From contig NZ_JACRSW010000031.1 in the NCBI RefSeq assembly GCF_014384965.1, positions 1-64,000 on the forward strand: a stretch of 64,000 bases of DNA, in the 5' to 3' direction. Below are positions 1 to 8,720 of this stretch, one piece after another. Within the stretch, counting starts at the first letter, position 1. Each line of letters begins with the position of its first letter. The stretch is from Jutongia hominis. Its GTDB lineage: Bacteria; Bacillota; Clostridia; Lachnospirales; Lachnospiraceae. The notes below the pieces were generated by a model. That model was not told where the DNA came from. It did not search any database and was given only the letters and a program-made list of their open reading frames with translations. Position numbers and translations under genes: made by a program.

Positions 1-199
<199 letters not shown>

Positions 200-480
200 A
201 GTTTTGTCCTCGCTAAGCATTTGCTTGGCTTGTCCGTTTTTACCAATTACTTGGTCTCGCTTTCGTCTTATCTTCTGATAAGCCTCTTGAAATTCTCGGA
301 TCTCTTTTTCAAGATCCTCTTTAGAAATTTCAGGGTTGTTTTACTATTTAATTATCAAGATTCTTTTTTGCTCCTCTCTTCTTTTATATAGAAGAAACTC
401 GCTCGGATATTTTTTAATATCCTTTTTGCTTGACACATTTTGTCGTTTTTTCAAACTCTCATTTTGCGCCAACGAATGAT
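200..480 (-). other. rRNA operon leader
   Basis: Transcribed, AT-rich leader between the rRNA promoters and 16S, with no credible coding region. It holds the clostridial-type segment TCTTGATAATTAAATAG on the minus strand and short self-complementary stretches around 290-335 (GGATCTTG...AAGAGATCC). These probably contribute to pre-16S processing and antitermination. I could not identify a confident boxA. Confidence 0.6.
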
Positions 481-509
481 ATCTTATCACTCAGTGCTTT
501 ATTTGTCAA
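481..509 (-). promoter_or_regulatory. rRNA operon promoter P2
   Basis: Minus-strand -35 TTGACA (509-504) and -10 TAAGAT (486-481) with exactly 17 bp between. It uses the same -10 hexamer and spacing as the second promoter 141 bp upstream, so the two form a tandem rRNA promoter pair. Confidence 0.75.
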
Positions 510-621
510 GACTTTTTTTCAAAAAGTTTTTTAAAAACGAAATACTGACTTTACCAAAGCGTTTCCGTTTTTTATTCCTTTTTGTTGCCATCGCTGTATC
601 TTCTCTGCGACAGCGAAATTT

Positions 622-650
622 ATCTTATCACCCTGTTCGACAAAAGTCAA
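622..650 (-). promoter_or_regulatory. rRNA operon promoter P1 with A/T-rich upstream element
   Basis: Minus-strand -35 TTGACT (650-645) and -10 TAAGAT (627-622), 17-bp spacer. The DNA immediately upstream (651-680) is almost pure A/T, as expected for an UP element. This is the upstream member of the tandem pair driving the 16S gene. Confidence 0.72.
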
Positions 651-781
651 CACTTTTTTTAAATTAAATTTATTTTTTCTGTTTACTATCCATTTTCAAC
701 ACAAAACAGACATTTTTCAGAGGAATTAACCGTTACATATACTATCTTATTCTTAGAAACGTTTTCCAGATCATTTATTTC

Positions 782-826
782 AGGATAGTTTAAACAATAT
801 AATATATCATTGCTTCAAACTATCCT
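782..826. repeat. Inverted repeat downstream of the MATE gene
   Basis: Perfect 10-bp arms AGGATAGTTT (782-791) and AAACTATCCT (817-826) just beyond the MATE stop codon. Neither strand has a proper U-run after the stem, so it may protect the mRNA 3' end rather than act as an intrinsic terminator. Confidence 0.55.
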
Positions 827-836
827 ACTTAAGAAT

Positions 837-2183
837 TCATGAAAGCATTCTTTGCGAAATTTCAAGTTTTTCTACTCTCTTCCTTCTATGAATGTACAGA
901 CATAACACAAAAGAGATCACTTCAGCAAGAGGAACAGCAAGCCATACTCCGGTAGTCCCAAAAATCTGCGGCAGGATCAATAATGATACAACAATACAGA
1001 TAAACGTCCGTGTAAAGGAAATGATCCCGGACGTTTTTCCGTCTGATAATGCAGTATAATAAGAAGATGAGAAAATATTATATCCACTGAATAAAAAACT
1101 GATCGCAAAAAATCCCATTGCTTCTTTTGCATAGAGATAAGTTTGTGTAGCTGCATCGACGAACAGGCCTGCTACCATATCACGCAAAAAGAAAGACGCA
1201 ATCGCGATCAAAATGGATATACTGATCAAAAAAATCTTGCTGATCTTTGTTACTTTTTCTACTTCTTTTTCTTTTTGGGCTCCATATTGATAACTGATCA
1301 CAGGTGCAACGCCCATTGAAAATCCCAAAAACATTGCATTAAACAAAAATTGTGCATATAACACGATCGTGATCGCCGCAACACCTTCCTGCCCTACCAT
1401 TTTCATCAGGATAATATTATATAAAAATGTAACGACTGCCTCCGATACATTTGAGATCATTTCCGATACACCGTTAAACGCTGCACTTCCGATCATCCCC
1501 CAATGAATTTTAAATTTTGAAAAATACAGGCTTTTCTTCTTTTGAATAAAGAAGATCAGACCGATCACTGCCGGGATCAACTGTCCTATTCCGGTAGCAA
1601 TTGCGGCACCTGTGATATCCATATGACAGACTGCCATAAAAACATAGTCAAATATTGCATTTGCAACGCCACCGGCTATTGTAACACCAAGACCAAGCCC
1701 CGGTTTCCCTGCCGTAACAAAAAACATCTGAAATAACATTTGTAACATACTGGCAGGTGCAAATAACAAAAGAGTTCTAAGATAACGTTTACAATCCGGC
1801 AAAAGCATGGCATTTGATCCCAATGCTTTTGATAATGGCTCTGTAAAGATCGTTCCGAACACCAAAAATAAAATACTGATCAGCAAACCTACTACAACGA
1901 TCGAAGTAAAATCGTTTCTGGCTTCCTTTTCTTTTTGCTGACCTAGCTTTTTAGCTACGATCGCACTGCCGCCTGTTGCGAACATAATACCACAGGCATA
2001 TAACACATTCACTACCGGATAGACAATATTCGCAGCCGAAAGAGCTGCGCTTCCTGCATACCTGGCAATAAAGAAACCATCTATGATCGTATATAACGAC
2101 ATAAAAACCATCATAATGATAGATGGTGCTGCAAAACGCAGCAATGATATTACATTAAATTTTTGTCCAATTGACTGATTCAT
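837..2183 (-). CDS. MATE family multidrug/cation efflux transporter
   Basis: A 448-aa polytopic membrane protein with about 12 hydrophobic segments in two homologous halves, the MATE fold. It is expected to export cationic drugs or metabolites in exchange for Na+ or H+; the substrate cannot be read from sequence. An upstream in-frame extension to 2255 is rejected because GGGAGG sits just before ATG 2183 and the following residues (MNQSIGQKFNVISLLRFAAP) look like a normal MATE N-terminus. It diverges from a MerR regulator at 2439 and its promoter has the 19-bp spacer typical of MerR targets, so expression is probably induced by a ligand of that regulator. Confidence 0.93.
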   Translation of the reverse strand: MNQSIGQKFNVISLLRFAAPSIIMMVFMSLYTIIDGFFIARYAGSAALSAANIVYPVVNVLYACGIMFATGGSAIVAKKLGQQKEKEARNDFTSIVVVGLLISILFLVFGTIFTEPLSKALGSNAMLLPDCKRYLRTLLLFAPASMLQMLFQMFFVTAGKPGLGLGVTIAGGVANAIFDYVFMAVCHMDITGAAIATGIGQLIPAVIGLIFFIQKKKSLYFSKFKIHWGMIGSAAFNGVSEMISNVSEAVVTFLYNIILMKMVGQEGVAAITIVLYAQFLFNAMFLGFSMGVAPVISYQYGAQKEKEVEKVTKISKIFLISISILIAIASFFLRDMVAGLFVDAATQTYLYAKEAMGFFAISFLFSGYNIFSSSYYTALSDGKTSGIISFTRTFICIVVSLLILPQIFGTTGVWLAVPLAEVISFVLCLYIHRRKRVEKLEISQRMLS

Positions 2184-2285
2184 TTTTTCCTCCCTGTATC
2201 TTTTAAATTTACTTTGATTCAACTTTATCTGTCTGTTAATACTTTTTCGTATCACTGATATGTTATCTTGTATTTCTTTTTACAT

Positions 2286-2316
2286 ATGATAAACTATAGG
2301 GTAGCACTATAGTCAA
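2286..2316 (-). promoter_or_regulatory. MerR-type promoter/operator of the MATE gene
   Basis: Minus-strand -35 TTGACT (2316-2311) and -10 TATCAT (2291-2286) are separated by 19 bp, not 17. The spacer contains the perfect dyad ACTATAG-N7-CTATAGT (2293-2299 and 2307-2313). An over-long spacer with a central dyad is the hallmark of promoters that MerR proteins untwist. The MerR gene begins 120 bp away on the other strand. Confidence 0.88.
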
Positions 2317-2438
2317 CACCTTTTTTCAGAAAAACAAATACCGTCTTTTCGGGCTTTTTCTTTTCCGAAAACTCGTTACATTATATGATTTTAGTTTGCA
2401 TGGAGCAAAATATTTTAATACCAGACAGGAGGTCTTAT

Positions 2439-3257
2439 ATGCCACAGACAAAATATTTATCTACCGGTGAATTTGCTAAGATTATGAATACCACAAAAGA
2501 AACTCTTTTTCATTATGAAGAAATGGGCATCTTTTATCCTGATCATGTCGGCAAAAACGGATATCGCTATTATTCAATCCATCAGACAGATTCACTCGAC
2601 ATGATCATGATGCTTCGTGATTTTGGTGTCCCATTAAAAGAGATCAAAAAGAGTATGGAACATGCCGATACAGCCCACCTTTTAGATCTTTATCAAAATG
2701 AAATACAATCAATGGAACAAAAGATTCAGCTTTGGAAATCAAAACTCTATTGGCTGCATTGCCAAAAAGAACAATTAGAATTTCTGACACAGGTACCGGA
2801 GGATACTGTCATTACCAACGAGCAGAAACAAAGATATTATTTTATGGAGCATTCAGTCAGCGGTTCCGATAAAGATATTGAAACAAAATATAGCATTCTT
2901 TTCGAAAAATACAATGACTTACAAACTCCTTTTGGCTATATCATGGCATTTCGCCACCCCTCCCTGGATATTCTTCAAGACCAGCTCAAACCACCTCATG
3001 ATATCCTGCTCTTTTTGAACAAAAAGCCGGCAAAAAGAATAGGTTTGCATATTCTTCCTGCCGGAACATACCTTTCTGTTTATTTTTGCGGTGATAATGG
3101 CCATAGCCAAAAAGCGGGCAGATTACTGAAGGATTATGCCAACAAACATCAGCTGAAACTTGCCACTTATTTTTATGAATTTTATTATGCCAACAAAATT
3201 TCCATTACATCCGATCTTGACTATTATACCGAGCTTACCGTGCAGATTCTCTCCTAA
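2439..3257 (+). CDS. MerR family transcriptional activator with GyrI-like ligand domain
   Basis: A 272-aa regulator. Residues about 5-75 form the MerR winged helix (STGEFAKIMNTTKETLFHYEE...GYRYYS), followed by a coiled coil at about 75-120 and a roughly 150-residue C-terminal domain of GyrI/BmrR effector-binding type. The start is the ATG 9 nt after CAGGAGG; an earlier ATG at 2385 lacks a ribosome site. It is divergent to the MATE gene, so it probably senses a toxic organic cation and activates the exporter. The ligand is unknown. Confidence 0.92.
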   Translation: MPQTKYLSTGEFAKIMNTTKETLFHYEEMGIFYPDHVGKNGYRYYSIHQTDSLDMIMMLRDFGVPLKEIKKSMEHADTAHLLDLYQNEIQSMEQKIQLWKSKLYWLHCQKEQLEFLTQVPEDTVITNEQKQRYYFMEHSVSGSDKDIETKYSILFEKYNDLQTPFGYIMAFRHPSLDILQDQLKPPHDILLFLNKKPAKRIGLHILPAGTYLSVYFCGDNGHSQKAGRLLKDYANKHQLKLATYFYEFYYANKISITSDLDYYTELTVQILS

Positions 3258-3323
3258 AGCCTTTGCATTCTCGTCTGCCACAACGCATTTTGGTCCCGTT
3301 TACTCTTAATTTATATAGAAGAT

Positions 3324-3509
3324 CATAAAAAAGTGCAAAGCCAGCGCTTTGCACTCCAAGAATTGCTAAAGCAATTCTTGCTGGTGTACCGCTACTATAC
3401 GAGCATTTTCCTATTCCATAAAAAAGTGCAAAGCCAGCGCTTTGCACTTCAAGAATTGCTAAAGCAATTCTTGCTGGTGTACCGCTACTGTACGAGCAAT
3501 TTCCTATTC
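3324..3509. repeat. Two tandem 93-bp hairpin repeats
   Basis: Two consecutive units (3324-3416, 3417-3509) differ at only a few positions. Each has two stem-loops: AGTGCAAAG/CTTTGCACT around CCAGCG, and CAAGAATTGC/GCAATTCTTG around TAAA. Each ends with CTATTCCATAAAAAA, which begins a third, unfinished unit at 3510. The 3258-3611 gap between merR and upp is otherwise empty except for a terminator. Related sequence occurs near 15.2 and 58.3 kb. Confidence 0.85.
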
Positions 3510-3517
3510 CATAAAAA

Positions 3518-3559
3518 ATCTCCCTAAGCAGATTGCATTTCTTTCTACTTTAGGGAGAT
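3518..3559 (-). terminator. Intrinsic terminator of upp (bidirectional)
   Basis: Stem ATCTCCCTAA (3518-3527) / TTAGGGAGAT (3550-3559). On the minus strand it is followed by TTTTTTA; on the plus strand by CTTATTTTT. It lies between convergent merR and upp and can serve both. Confidence 0.85.
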
Positions 3560-3611
3560 CTTATTTTTACAACTCATTTTTCTTTTTATGACGATACAGC
3601 ATAAAAAATGA

Positions 3612-4241
3612 TTATTTTGTTCCAAAAATTCTATCGCCTGCATCGCCAAGACCAGGACAGATATATGCATCTTTGTTTAACTCACGATCCAGACATCCTA
3701 CATAAAGCTGTACATCAGGATGCGTTTCATGGAAACGCTTGACACCTTCCGGTGCTGCAATGATACAAAGAAACTTAATATTCTTTCCGCCATGCTGTTT
3801 AATAAAGTCAACGGCTTCCACACCGGAACCGCCTGTTGCTAACATAGGATCGGTTACAACGATCAGACGCTCTGAGATCGGATCAGGAAGTTTACAGTAA
3901 TATTCATGTGGTTCATGTGTCACTTCATCACGATATAAACCGATATGTCCGATCTTTGCAGTCGGAACTAAAGCTGTAATACCACTTACCATACCAAGTC
4001 CGGCACGTAAAATAGGTACAACCGCAAGCTTTCTTCCTGCGATCACAGGTGTCTTACAAGTTTCAATCGGTGTCTTAACTTCTACTTCCTCTGTAGGAAG
4101 ATCACTTAATGCTTCATATCCCATTAACATAGCGATCTCTTCGACTAATGCACGGAACTCATTTGTTCCTGTCGTTTCATCACGTAAACGTGAAATCTTA
4201 TGCTTGATCAATGGGTGATCCATAATAGTTACATTTTCCAT
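3612..4241 (-). CDS. upp: Uracil phosphoribosyltransferase
   Basis: A 209-aa enzyme converting uracil and PRPP to UMP in pyrimidine salvage. The family PRPP-binding loop ([12 protein letters not shown]) and the uracil-binding C-terminus ([15 protein letters not shown]) are intact, and the length is normal. ATG 4241 is chosen because AAGAGG precedes it; the 24-codon extension to 4313 is not family-like. It follows the uracil permease on the same strand with a 164-bp gap holding a TATAAT-like box (4387-4382). The two may be one transcription unit or upp may also have its own promoter. Confidence 0.97.
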   Translation of the reverse strand: MENVTIMDHPLIKHKISRLRDETTGTNEFRALVEEIAMLMGYEALSDLPTEEVEVKTPIETCKTPVIAGRKLAVVPILRAGLGMVSGITALVPTAKIGHIGLYRDEVTHEPHEYYCKLPDPISERLIVVTDPMLATGGSGVEAVDFIKQHGGKNIKFLCIIAAPEGVKRFHETHPDVQLYVGCLDRELNKDAYICPGLGDAGDRIFGTK

Positions 4242-4405
4242 AATAAACCTCTTTTCTTCGATATATTCCTGTCCCCAGATCATTTTTTTCAAACGCATTT
4301 TTCGATACAGCACACTGAAATCTTTTTGTAATACAGCATTTCGTATGCAGCTTCTATAAAGTATTTGAAAGAACTGTTCTTATTATAACATACTTTTTCT
4401 CTTTT

Positions 4406-5770
4406 TTATTGTTCTTTCTTATTTTTGCTTGGGAAAACATAATCATTTCCCGGCAGGATCGCATTTAAGACAATACCGGCAATCGCTGCGATTGCGAGTC
4501 CTGTTAAAGTAATGCTTACACCTGCAATCTCAAAAGTAAGTCCCTGGGTAAATCCAAGTGCTGACACTAAGATAACAGCAGCAATGATCAGGTTTCTTGA
4601 CTTTGTCAGATCAACTTTATTCTCAACGATATTACGGATACCGATTGCCGAGATCATTCCATACAGTATAAAACTGATACCACCAATAATAGCAGATGGT
4701 AATGAACTGATGATTTCTGAAACCTTCGGAATAAAACTTAAAATGATTGCAAAGACAGCTGCTATTCTTACAACACGCGGATCATGCACTTTACTTAATT
4801 CCAGGACGCCTGTGTTCTCCCCATATGTTGTATTGGCAGGTCCACCAAACAGAGCAGAAAAAGATGTAGCAAGACCATCACCGATCAATGTACGATGTAA
4901 ACCCGGTTCTTCAATATAGTTTTCACCTACTGTAGCTGAAATAGCAGAAATATCACCGATATGTTCCATCATCGTAGCTAATGCAATCGGTGCCATAACT
5001 AAAATAGCTGTCAGATCAAATTTACAAAATGCAAAAGGCGGGATGCCGATAAAGCTGGCACCGGATACACCGGAAAAGTTTAAAATTGCATCTCCCGAAG
5101 CAGATGTTACACCGGCAGCATTTAAAAGGATTGCTGCAATATAAGAGATCACAACTCCCATGAGAATCGGCAGGATCTTAAACATTCCTTTCCCCCAGAT
5201 ATTAAAGATAATAACAACGGCTAATGCAATAAATGCCAACGGCCAGAAAGACTGGCAGTTTGATACAGCCGAAGAAGCCAGTGTCAGACCTATACTGATA
5301 ATGATCGGTCCTGTAACGATCGGAGGCAAAAAACGCATCACTTTCTGAACGCCCACTAATTTTACAATAATCGCCAAAACTATATATAATAAGCCGGCAA
5401 CAACAATACCACCGCATGCATAACGGATCTTCTCACTTGCTTCCATTCCTTTATAAATTCCTGTATTCAAAGAAGCGATCGTAGAGAAACCACCCAGAAA
5501 TGCAAAAGAGGATCCTAAAAATGCAGGGACTTTCCATTTTGTGCAAAAATGGAAGAATAATGTTCCTACGCCTGCAAAAAATAAGGTGACCTGAATAGAC
5601 AAAACCTGTACATTGCCTGTCTTATAAAAGTCACTAAAGTAACTGTTTACCAAAATCGGCACCAGAATAGTTGCTCCAAACATCGCAAACATATGTTGTA
5701 AGCCAAGCAAAAGCATTTTAGGATAGCCAAGCTGCCTTGCGTCACGAATTGGTTCATGTTTTTCATTCAT
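4406..5770 (-). CDS. uraA: Uracil permease, NCS2 (UraA/PyrP) family
   Basis: A 454-aa inner-membrane transporter with about 14 hydrophobic segments. It carries the NCS2 signature around GGPANTTYGENTGVL and the family N-terminus ending in LGLQHMFAMFGATILVPIL. It is expected to import uracil for the adjacent Upp. RBS AAAGAGG lies upstream of ATG 5770. No PyrR attenuator or purine-type riboswitch was recognised in the 5' region (5771-5900). Confidence 0.94.
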   Translation of the reverse strand: MNEKHEPIRDARQLGYPKMLLLGLQHMFAMFGATILVPILVNSYFSDFYKTGNVQVLSIQVTLFFAGVGTLFFHFCTKWKVPAFLGSSFAFLGGFSTIASLNTGIYKGMEASEKIRYACGGIVVAGLLYIVLAIIVKLVGVQKVMRFLPPIVTGPIIISIGLTLASSAVSNCQSFWPLAFIALAVVIIFNIWGKGMFKILPILMGVVISYIAAILLNAAGVTSASGDAILNFSGVSGASFIGIPPFAFCKFDLTAILVMAPIALATMMEHIGDISAISATVGENYIEEPGLHRTLIGDGLATSFSALFGGPANTTYGENTGVLELSKVHDPRVVRIAAVFAIILSFIPKVSEIISSLPSAIIGGISFILYGMISAIGIRNIVENKVDLTKSRNLIIAAVILVSALGFTQGLTFEIAGVSITLTGLAIAAIAGIVLNAILPGNDYVFPSKNKKEQ

Positions 5771-5974
5771 TTTTTACCTCTTTCTATGCATTTTTACCAA
5801 TGCAATATGTATTTTATCTCAATAAATATACCATATATCCAATAGATTGAAAAGATAATAAATCCCCTATCATCTTACAAGAATTTACAGTTGTTTTTTT
5901 CTGTGTCAAAAGTTTCCGTGTTACTGTGTTTGTGCTATACTATCTTTCAAAGAATATTTCTAACAGAAAGGTGC

Positions 5975-6024
5975 TATAAAACAGTTTTTGCGTTATCTTC
6001 ATACAGCAAAAGGACTGTTTTATA
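5975..6024 (+). promoter_or_regulatory. Long hairpin in the leader of the MBL lipoprotein gene
   Basis: TATAAAACAGT (5975-5985) pairs perfectly with ACTGTTTTATA (6014-6024), and TTTTGC pairs with GCAAAA inside it, giving a 17-bp stem with one 2-nt bulge. The stem ends directly at the ribosome site AAAGGT (6025-6030) of the GTG start at 6037. A -10-like TATACT lies at 5936-5941. The placement suggests control of mRNA stability or translation, but no mechanism is shown. Confidence 0.55.
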
Positions 6025-6036
6025 AAGGTATTTATC

Positions 6037-7434
6037 GTGTGTAAAAAATACATAAAAACAACCCTATTATTTCTTTGTTCGCTGCTTCTTTTGACCGGAT
6101 GTGGCAATATAACAACGACTTCTACCACGGACCAAAAAGCCGTGTCATCACAGAGTGATACACAATCATCCGCAAAAGCCGATAATGACACAACTGATTT
6201 GAAAAGCAATACAGCACAGCCCCAAAAGAATGATTCTGATCAGACAAAAGATTCAAATCAGACCGAAAAAAGCTCTGCAGATCAGAAAAGCTCTTCTGCA
6301 CAGACACAAAAAAATTCTCCGGCAAAAAAAAGCAATACCACACAGTCCAAAAAGAATTCTTTGTCTAAAAAAAGCGCCTCCAACCACGTTGCAAACAATT
6401 CTTCAACAACTAAAACATCTTCTAAACTCTTAGTACACTTCATTGATGTCGGACAGGGAGATTCTATCCTGATCACACAGGGAAAACATGCTATGTTGAT
6501 CGATGCCGGTAACAATGATAAAGGTACAACCGTTCAGCTTTATCTGAAAAAACAAGGACTCACTTCTTTAGATTATGTAATAGGTACACATCCTGATGCA
6601 GACCATATTGGCGGACTCGATGTTGTGATCTATAAGTTCGACTGCAAAAAGATCCTGCTACCGGACTGCACGAGCAATACAGCCACCTACCGTGATGTGC
6701 TAAGCAGCATGAAATCCAAAAATTATACAGCCACCCATCCTGCTGCCGGTCAAAAATTCTCATTGGGAAAAGCTCAGTTTACCATTACAGGACCGGTTCA
6801 AAAATACAATTCCACAAACGATAATTCGCTTTCCCTTCGTCTAACGTTTATGCAATCCTCTTTTCTGTTCACAGGGGATGTCACCCAGAATGCAGAACCG
6901 GATCTGATCGCTAAAAATAAGACATTACAGGCTGACGTTTTAAAAATTGCTCATCATGGCAGTAAATACAGCACTACTTCTGCCTTTTTAGCTGCAGTAT
7001 CGCCTAAATACGCTGTGATCAGTTGTGCCGAAGGAAACAGCTACGGCTTCCCATGTGCACGTGTTTTAAATCTTTTACGAAAGAATCACGTAAAAACCTT
7101 CCGAACTGACGAACAGGGAAGCATTGTGGCTACTTCAAACGGTCAAACGATCAGCTGGAACACATCTCCTTCCACTAGTTGGAAAGCCGGCGAAAGTACA
7201 AAACAGCATACAACTTCAAACAGACAGACAAAAAAATCGTCTTCAAACACAAATACATCTAAAAAGATAGACAAAAATGCATCTTATGTGATCAATACCA
7301 GCACAAAGAAGTTCCATCTTCCAAGCTGTTATAGTGTCAAAAAAATGTCTGTTGCAAATACACAATCGACAAAAGCTTCCCGCAGCGAACTGATCAAAGA
7401 GGGCTACTCTCCATGTAAGAATTGTAATCCATAA
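6037..7434 (+). CDS. Secreted ComEC/Rec2-like metallo-beta-lactamase-fold lipoprotein
   Basis: A 465-aa protein starting at GTG with RBS AAAGGT. A lipobox (LLTGC, Cys22) is followed by a Ser/Lys/Gln-rich linker to about residue 130. The MBL domain begins VHFIDVGQGDS and carries the metal ligands HPDADH (about 185-191), SLRLTF...FTGDV and AHHGS, as in the ComEC hydrolase domain. The last 50 residues contain FHLPSC...PCKNC, a small Cys/His domain resembling the Ada-type zinc site. It may be an extracellular nuclease or phosphodiesterase; the substrate is unknown. It lacks the ComEC channel, so it is not ComEC itself. Confidence 0.87.
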   Translation: MCKKYIKTTLLFLCSLLLLTGCGNITTTSTTDQKAVSSQSDTQSSAKADNDTTDLKSNTAQPQKNDSDQTKDSNQTEKSSADQKSSSAQTQKNSPAKKSNTTQSKKNSLSKKSASNHVANNSSTTKTSSKLLVHFIDVGQGDSILITQGKHAMLIDAGNNDKGTTVQLYLKKQGLTSLDYVIGTHPDADHIGGLDVVIYKFDCKKILLPDCTSNTATYRDVLSSMKSKNYTATHPAAGQKFSLGKAQFTITGPVQKYNSTNDNSLSLRLTFMQSSFLFTGDVTQNAEPDLIAKNKTLQADVLKIAHHGSKYSTTSAFLAAVSPKYAVISCAEGNSYGFPCARVLNLLRKNHVKTFRTDEQGSIVATSNGQTISWNTSPSTSWKAGESTKQHTTSNRQTKKSSSNTNTSKKIDKNASYVINTSTKKFHLPSCYSVKKMSVANTQSTKASRSELIKEGYSPCKNCNP

Positions 7435-7501
7435 TTGAACATTGTAATCATTTATTGCTTTTGGCTACGATAAAAAGCGTTTTATTCTCTAGTAAAATAA
7501 A

Positions 7502-7573
7502 ATGTACTCTCGGAATCTTTTCGTAACAAATCCTTTTGGCAGATTTTTTGTTCAGAAAACTCTGAGAGTACAT
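7502..7573. mobile_element. Short MITE-like element, relative of the 38.2-kb copy
   Basis: A 72-bp element bounded by ATGTACTCTCGG (7502-7513) and its inverted form GAGAGTACAT (7564-7573). Its left 55 bp align well with an arm of the 161-bp element at 38235-38395, so this looks like one arm plus the tip of the other. No convincing target duplication is visible. It sits in the presumed promoter/leader of the PAS-CPBP gene. Confidence 0.72.
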
Positions 7574-7652
7574 GAAAAAGAAATCCGATACTTTACAACA
7601 AAAAGTCTTTTTAATTTTAGATATCAAATCAAACAGGAAAGGGATTTTAATT

Positions 7653-8714
7653 ATGAACGCATTAGATGTAAAAAAAACAGATTCTGCAATACTGTCACAG
7701 GATCAAAAAGAAATCGTTTTCGAAAATATGAGTGATGGTATTATGATGATCAATGAGGAAGGCATTATTACTTATTGTAATTCTGCCTGTGAAAAAATCT
7801 TCGGGTATCCAAAAGAATCGATCACAGAGCATAGTTTTCGCTATCTCTTTTTATCAAACCGCAAAAACCGTGCTTTCAATAAATATTTTAAAAAGATCCT
7901 GGATAAAGGGATCCTAATGCCAACAGAAACCTTAAAATACCAGACAGCACAAAACACTCAATATCTGACTTTTCATACCAGTCCGCTAAAAGCAACAGAC
8001 TGTGCAGACCAAAAAGATTTTTCGGGAATGTTTTTATTGATCGAAGATGTAAGTGAACGCTACCAGTTAAAACAGCATGAACACGATTGTGCATTTATCT
8101 TTGCAGGTTTGATCATCTGTATCAGTCTCTATCTTTTTGCATGGAGTCTGATCCGTTTTACTTTGCATATTCCATTAAAAACTTCTGCATATACACTTAT
8201 GATTGAGGGTATGACATTTCTTTTGTTTTTAGAAATCCTTTTCTTAACCAGTCTGTCGATGCGTGATATTGGTCTGATTCCGAAACTTTCTACGTTAAAA
8301 AGGAATTTTATCGAGACCATATTGATCGGAGTCGTTGCTTGCATCGCCCTACTTTTAACAAAGGTTGTTCTGATACTTTTAGGTCATCCTATCAAAGACT
8401 ACTTTATCGGAGGCTCCCTGCATGGTGCATATATCTATCTGTTTACCGCCTTCTTTCAGGAATTTTTAGCAAGAGGCGTTATCCAGACAAGCGTAAAGTC
8501 ATTAATGAAAGTCAAATATCAAAAACAAATCTCTATCTTTTTGACTTCCCTTTTATTTTCTTTGATGCATCTGCCTTTCGGTTTTGTATTTATGATGGGA
8601 GCACTCCTTTTGAGTCTTGCATTAGGTGCTATTTTTGAACGTCATGAAAATTTATGGGGTTGCGCAATCCTGCATTGGGGATGTGGCTATCTTGCAATGA
8701 GTCTGTTCTTTTAA
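7653..8714 (+). CDS. PAS domain fused to CPBP-family (CAAX protease-like) membrane protein
   Basis: A 353-aa protein. Residues about 20-130 are a PAS domain (IVFENMSDGIMMINEEG...GYPKESITEH), followed by several membrane segments and a C-terminal CPBP/Abi domain. Expected CPBP motifs are partly present: FSLMH matches motif 2, but motif 1 reads QEFLARG, with Gln for the first Glu of EExxxR. The final motif (LHWGCGYLAM) lacks the usual Asn. Start at 7653 follows GGAAAGGG; the ORF extends in frame to ATG 7572, inside a MITE-like element. The combination suggests a signal-sensing membrane protein whose protease activity is doubtful. It converges on aroB with a 6-bp gap. Confidence 0.78.
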   Translation: MNALDVKKTDSAILSQDQKEIVFENMSDGIMMINEEGIITYCNSACEKIFGYPKESITEHSFRYLFLSNRKNRAFNKYFKKILDKGILMPTETLKYQTAQNTQYLTFHTSPLKATDCADQKDFSGMFLLIEDVSERYQLKQHEHDCAFIFAGLIICISLYLFAWSLIRFTLHIPLKTSAYTLMIEGMTFLLFLEILFLTSLSMRDIGLIPKLSTLKRNFIETILIGVVACIALLLTKVVLILLGHPIKDYFIGGSLHGAYIYLFTAFFQEFLARGVIQTSVKSLMKVKYQKQISIFLTSLLFSLMHLPFGFVFMMGALLLSLALGAIFERHENLWGCAILHWGCGYLAMSLFF

Positions 8715-8720
8715 TCTTTT

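Noticed and set aside
440..667. 75-codon plus-strand reading frame in the rRNA leader/promoter region
   Set aside because: It overlaps two consensus rRNA promoters on the other strand, lacks a ribosome site and has a composition reflecting AT-rich leader.
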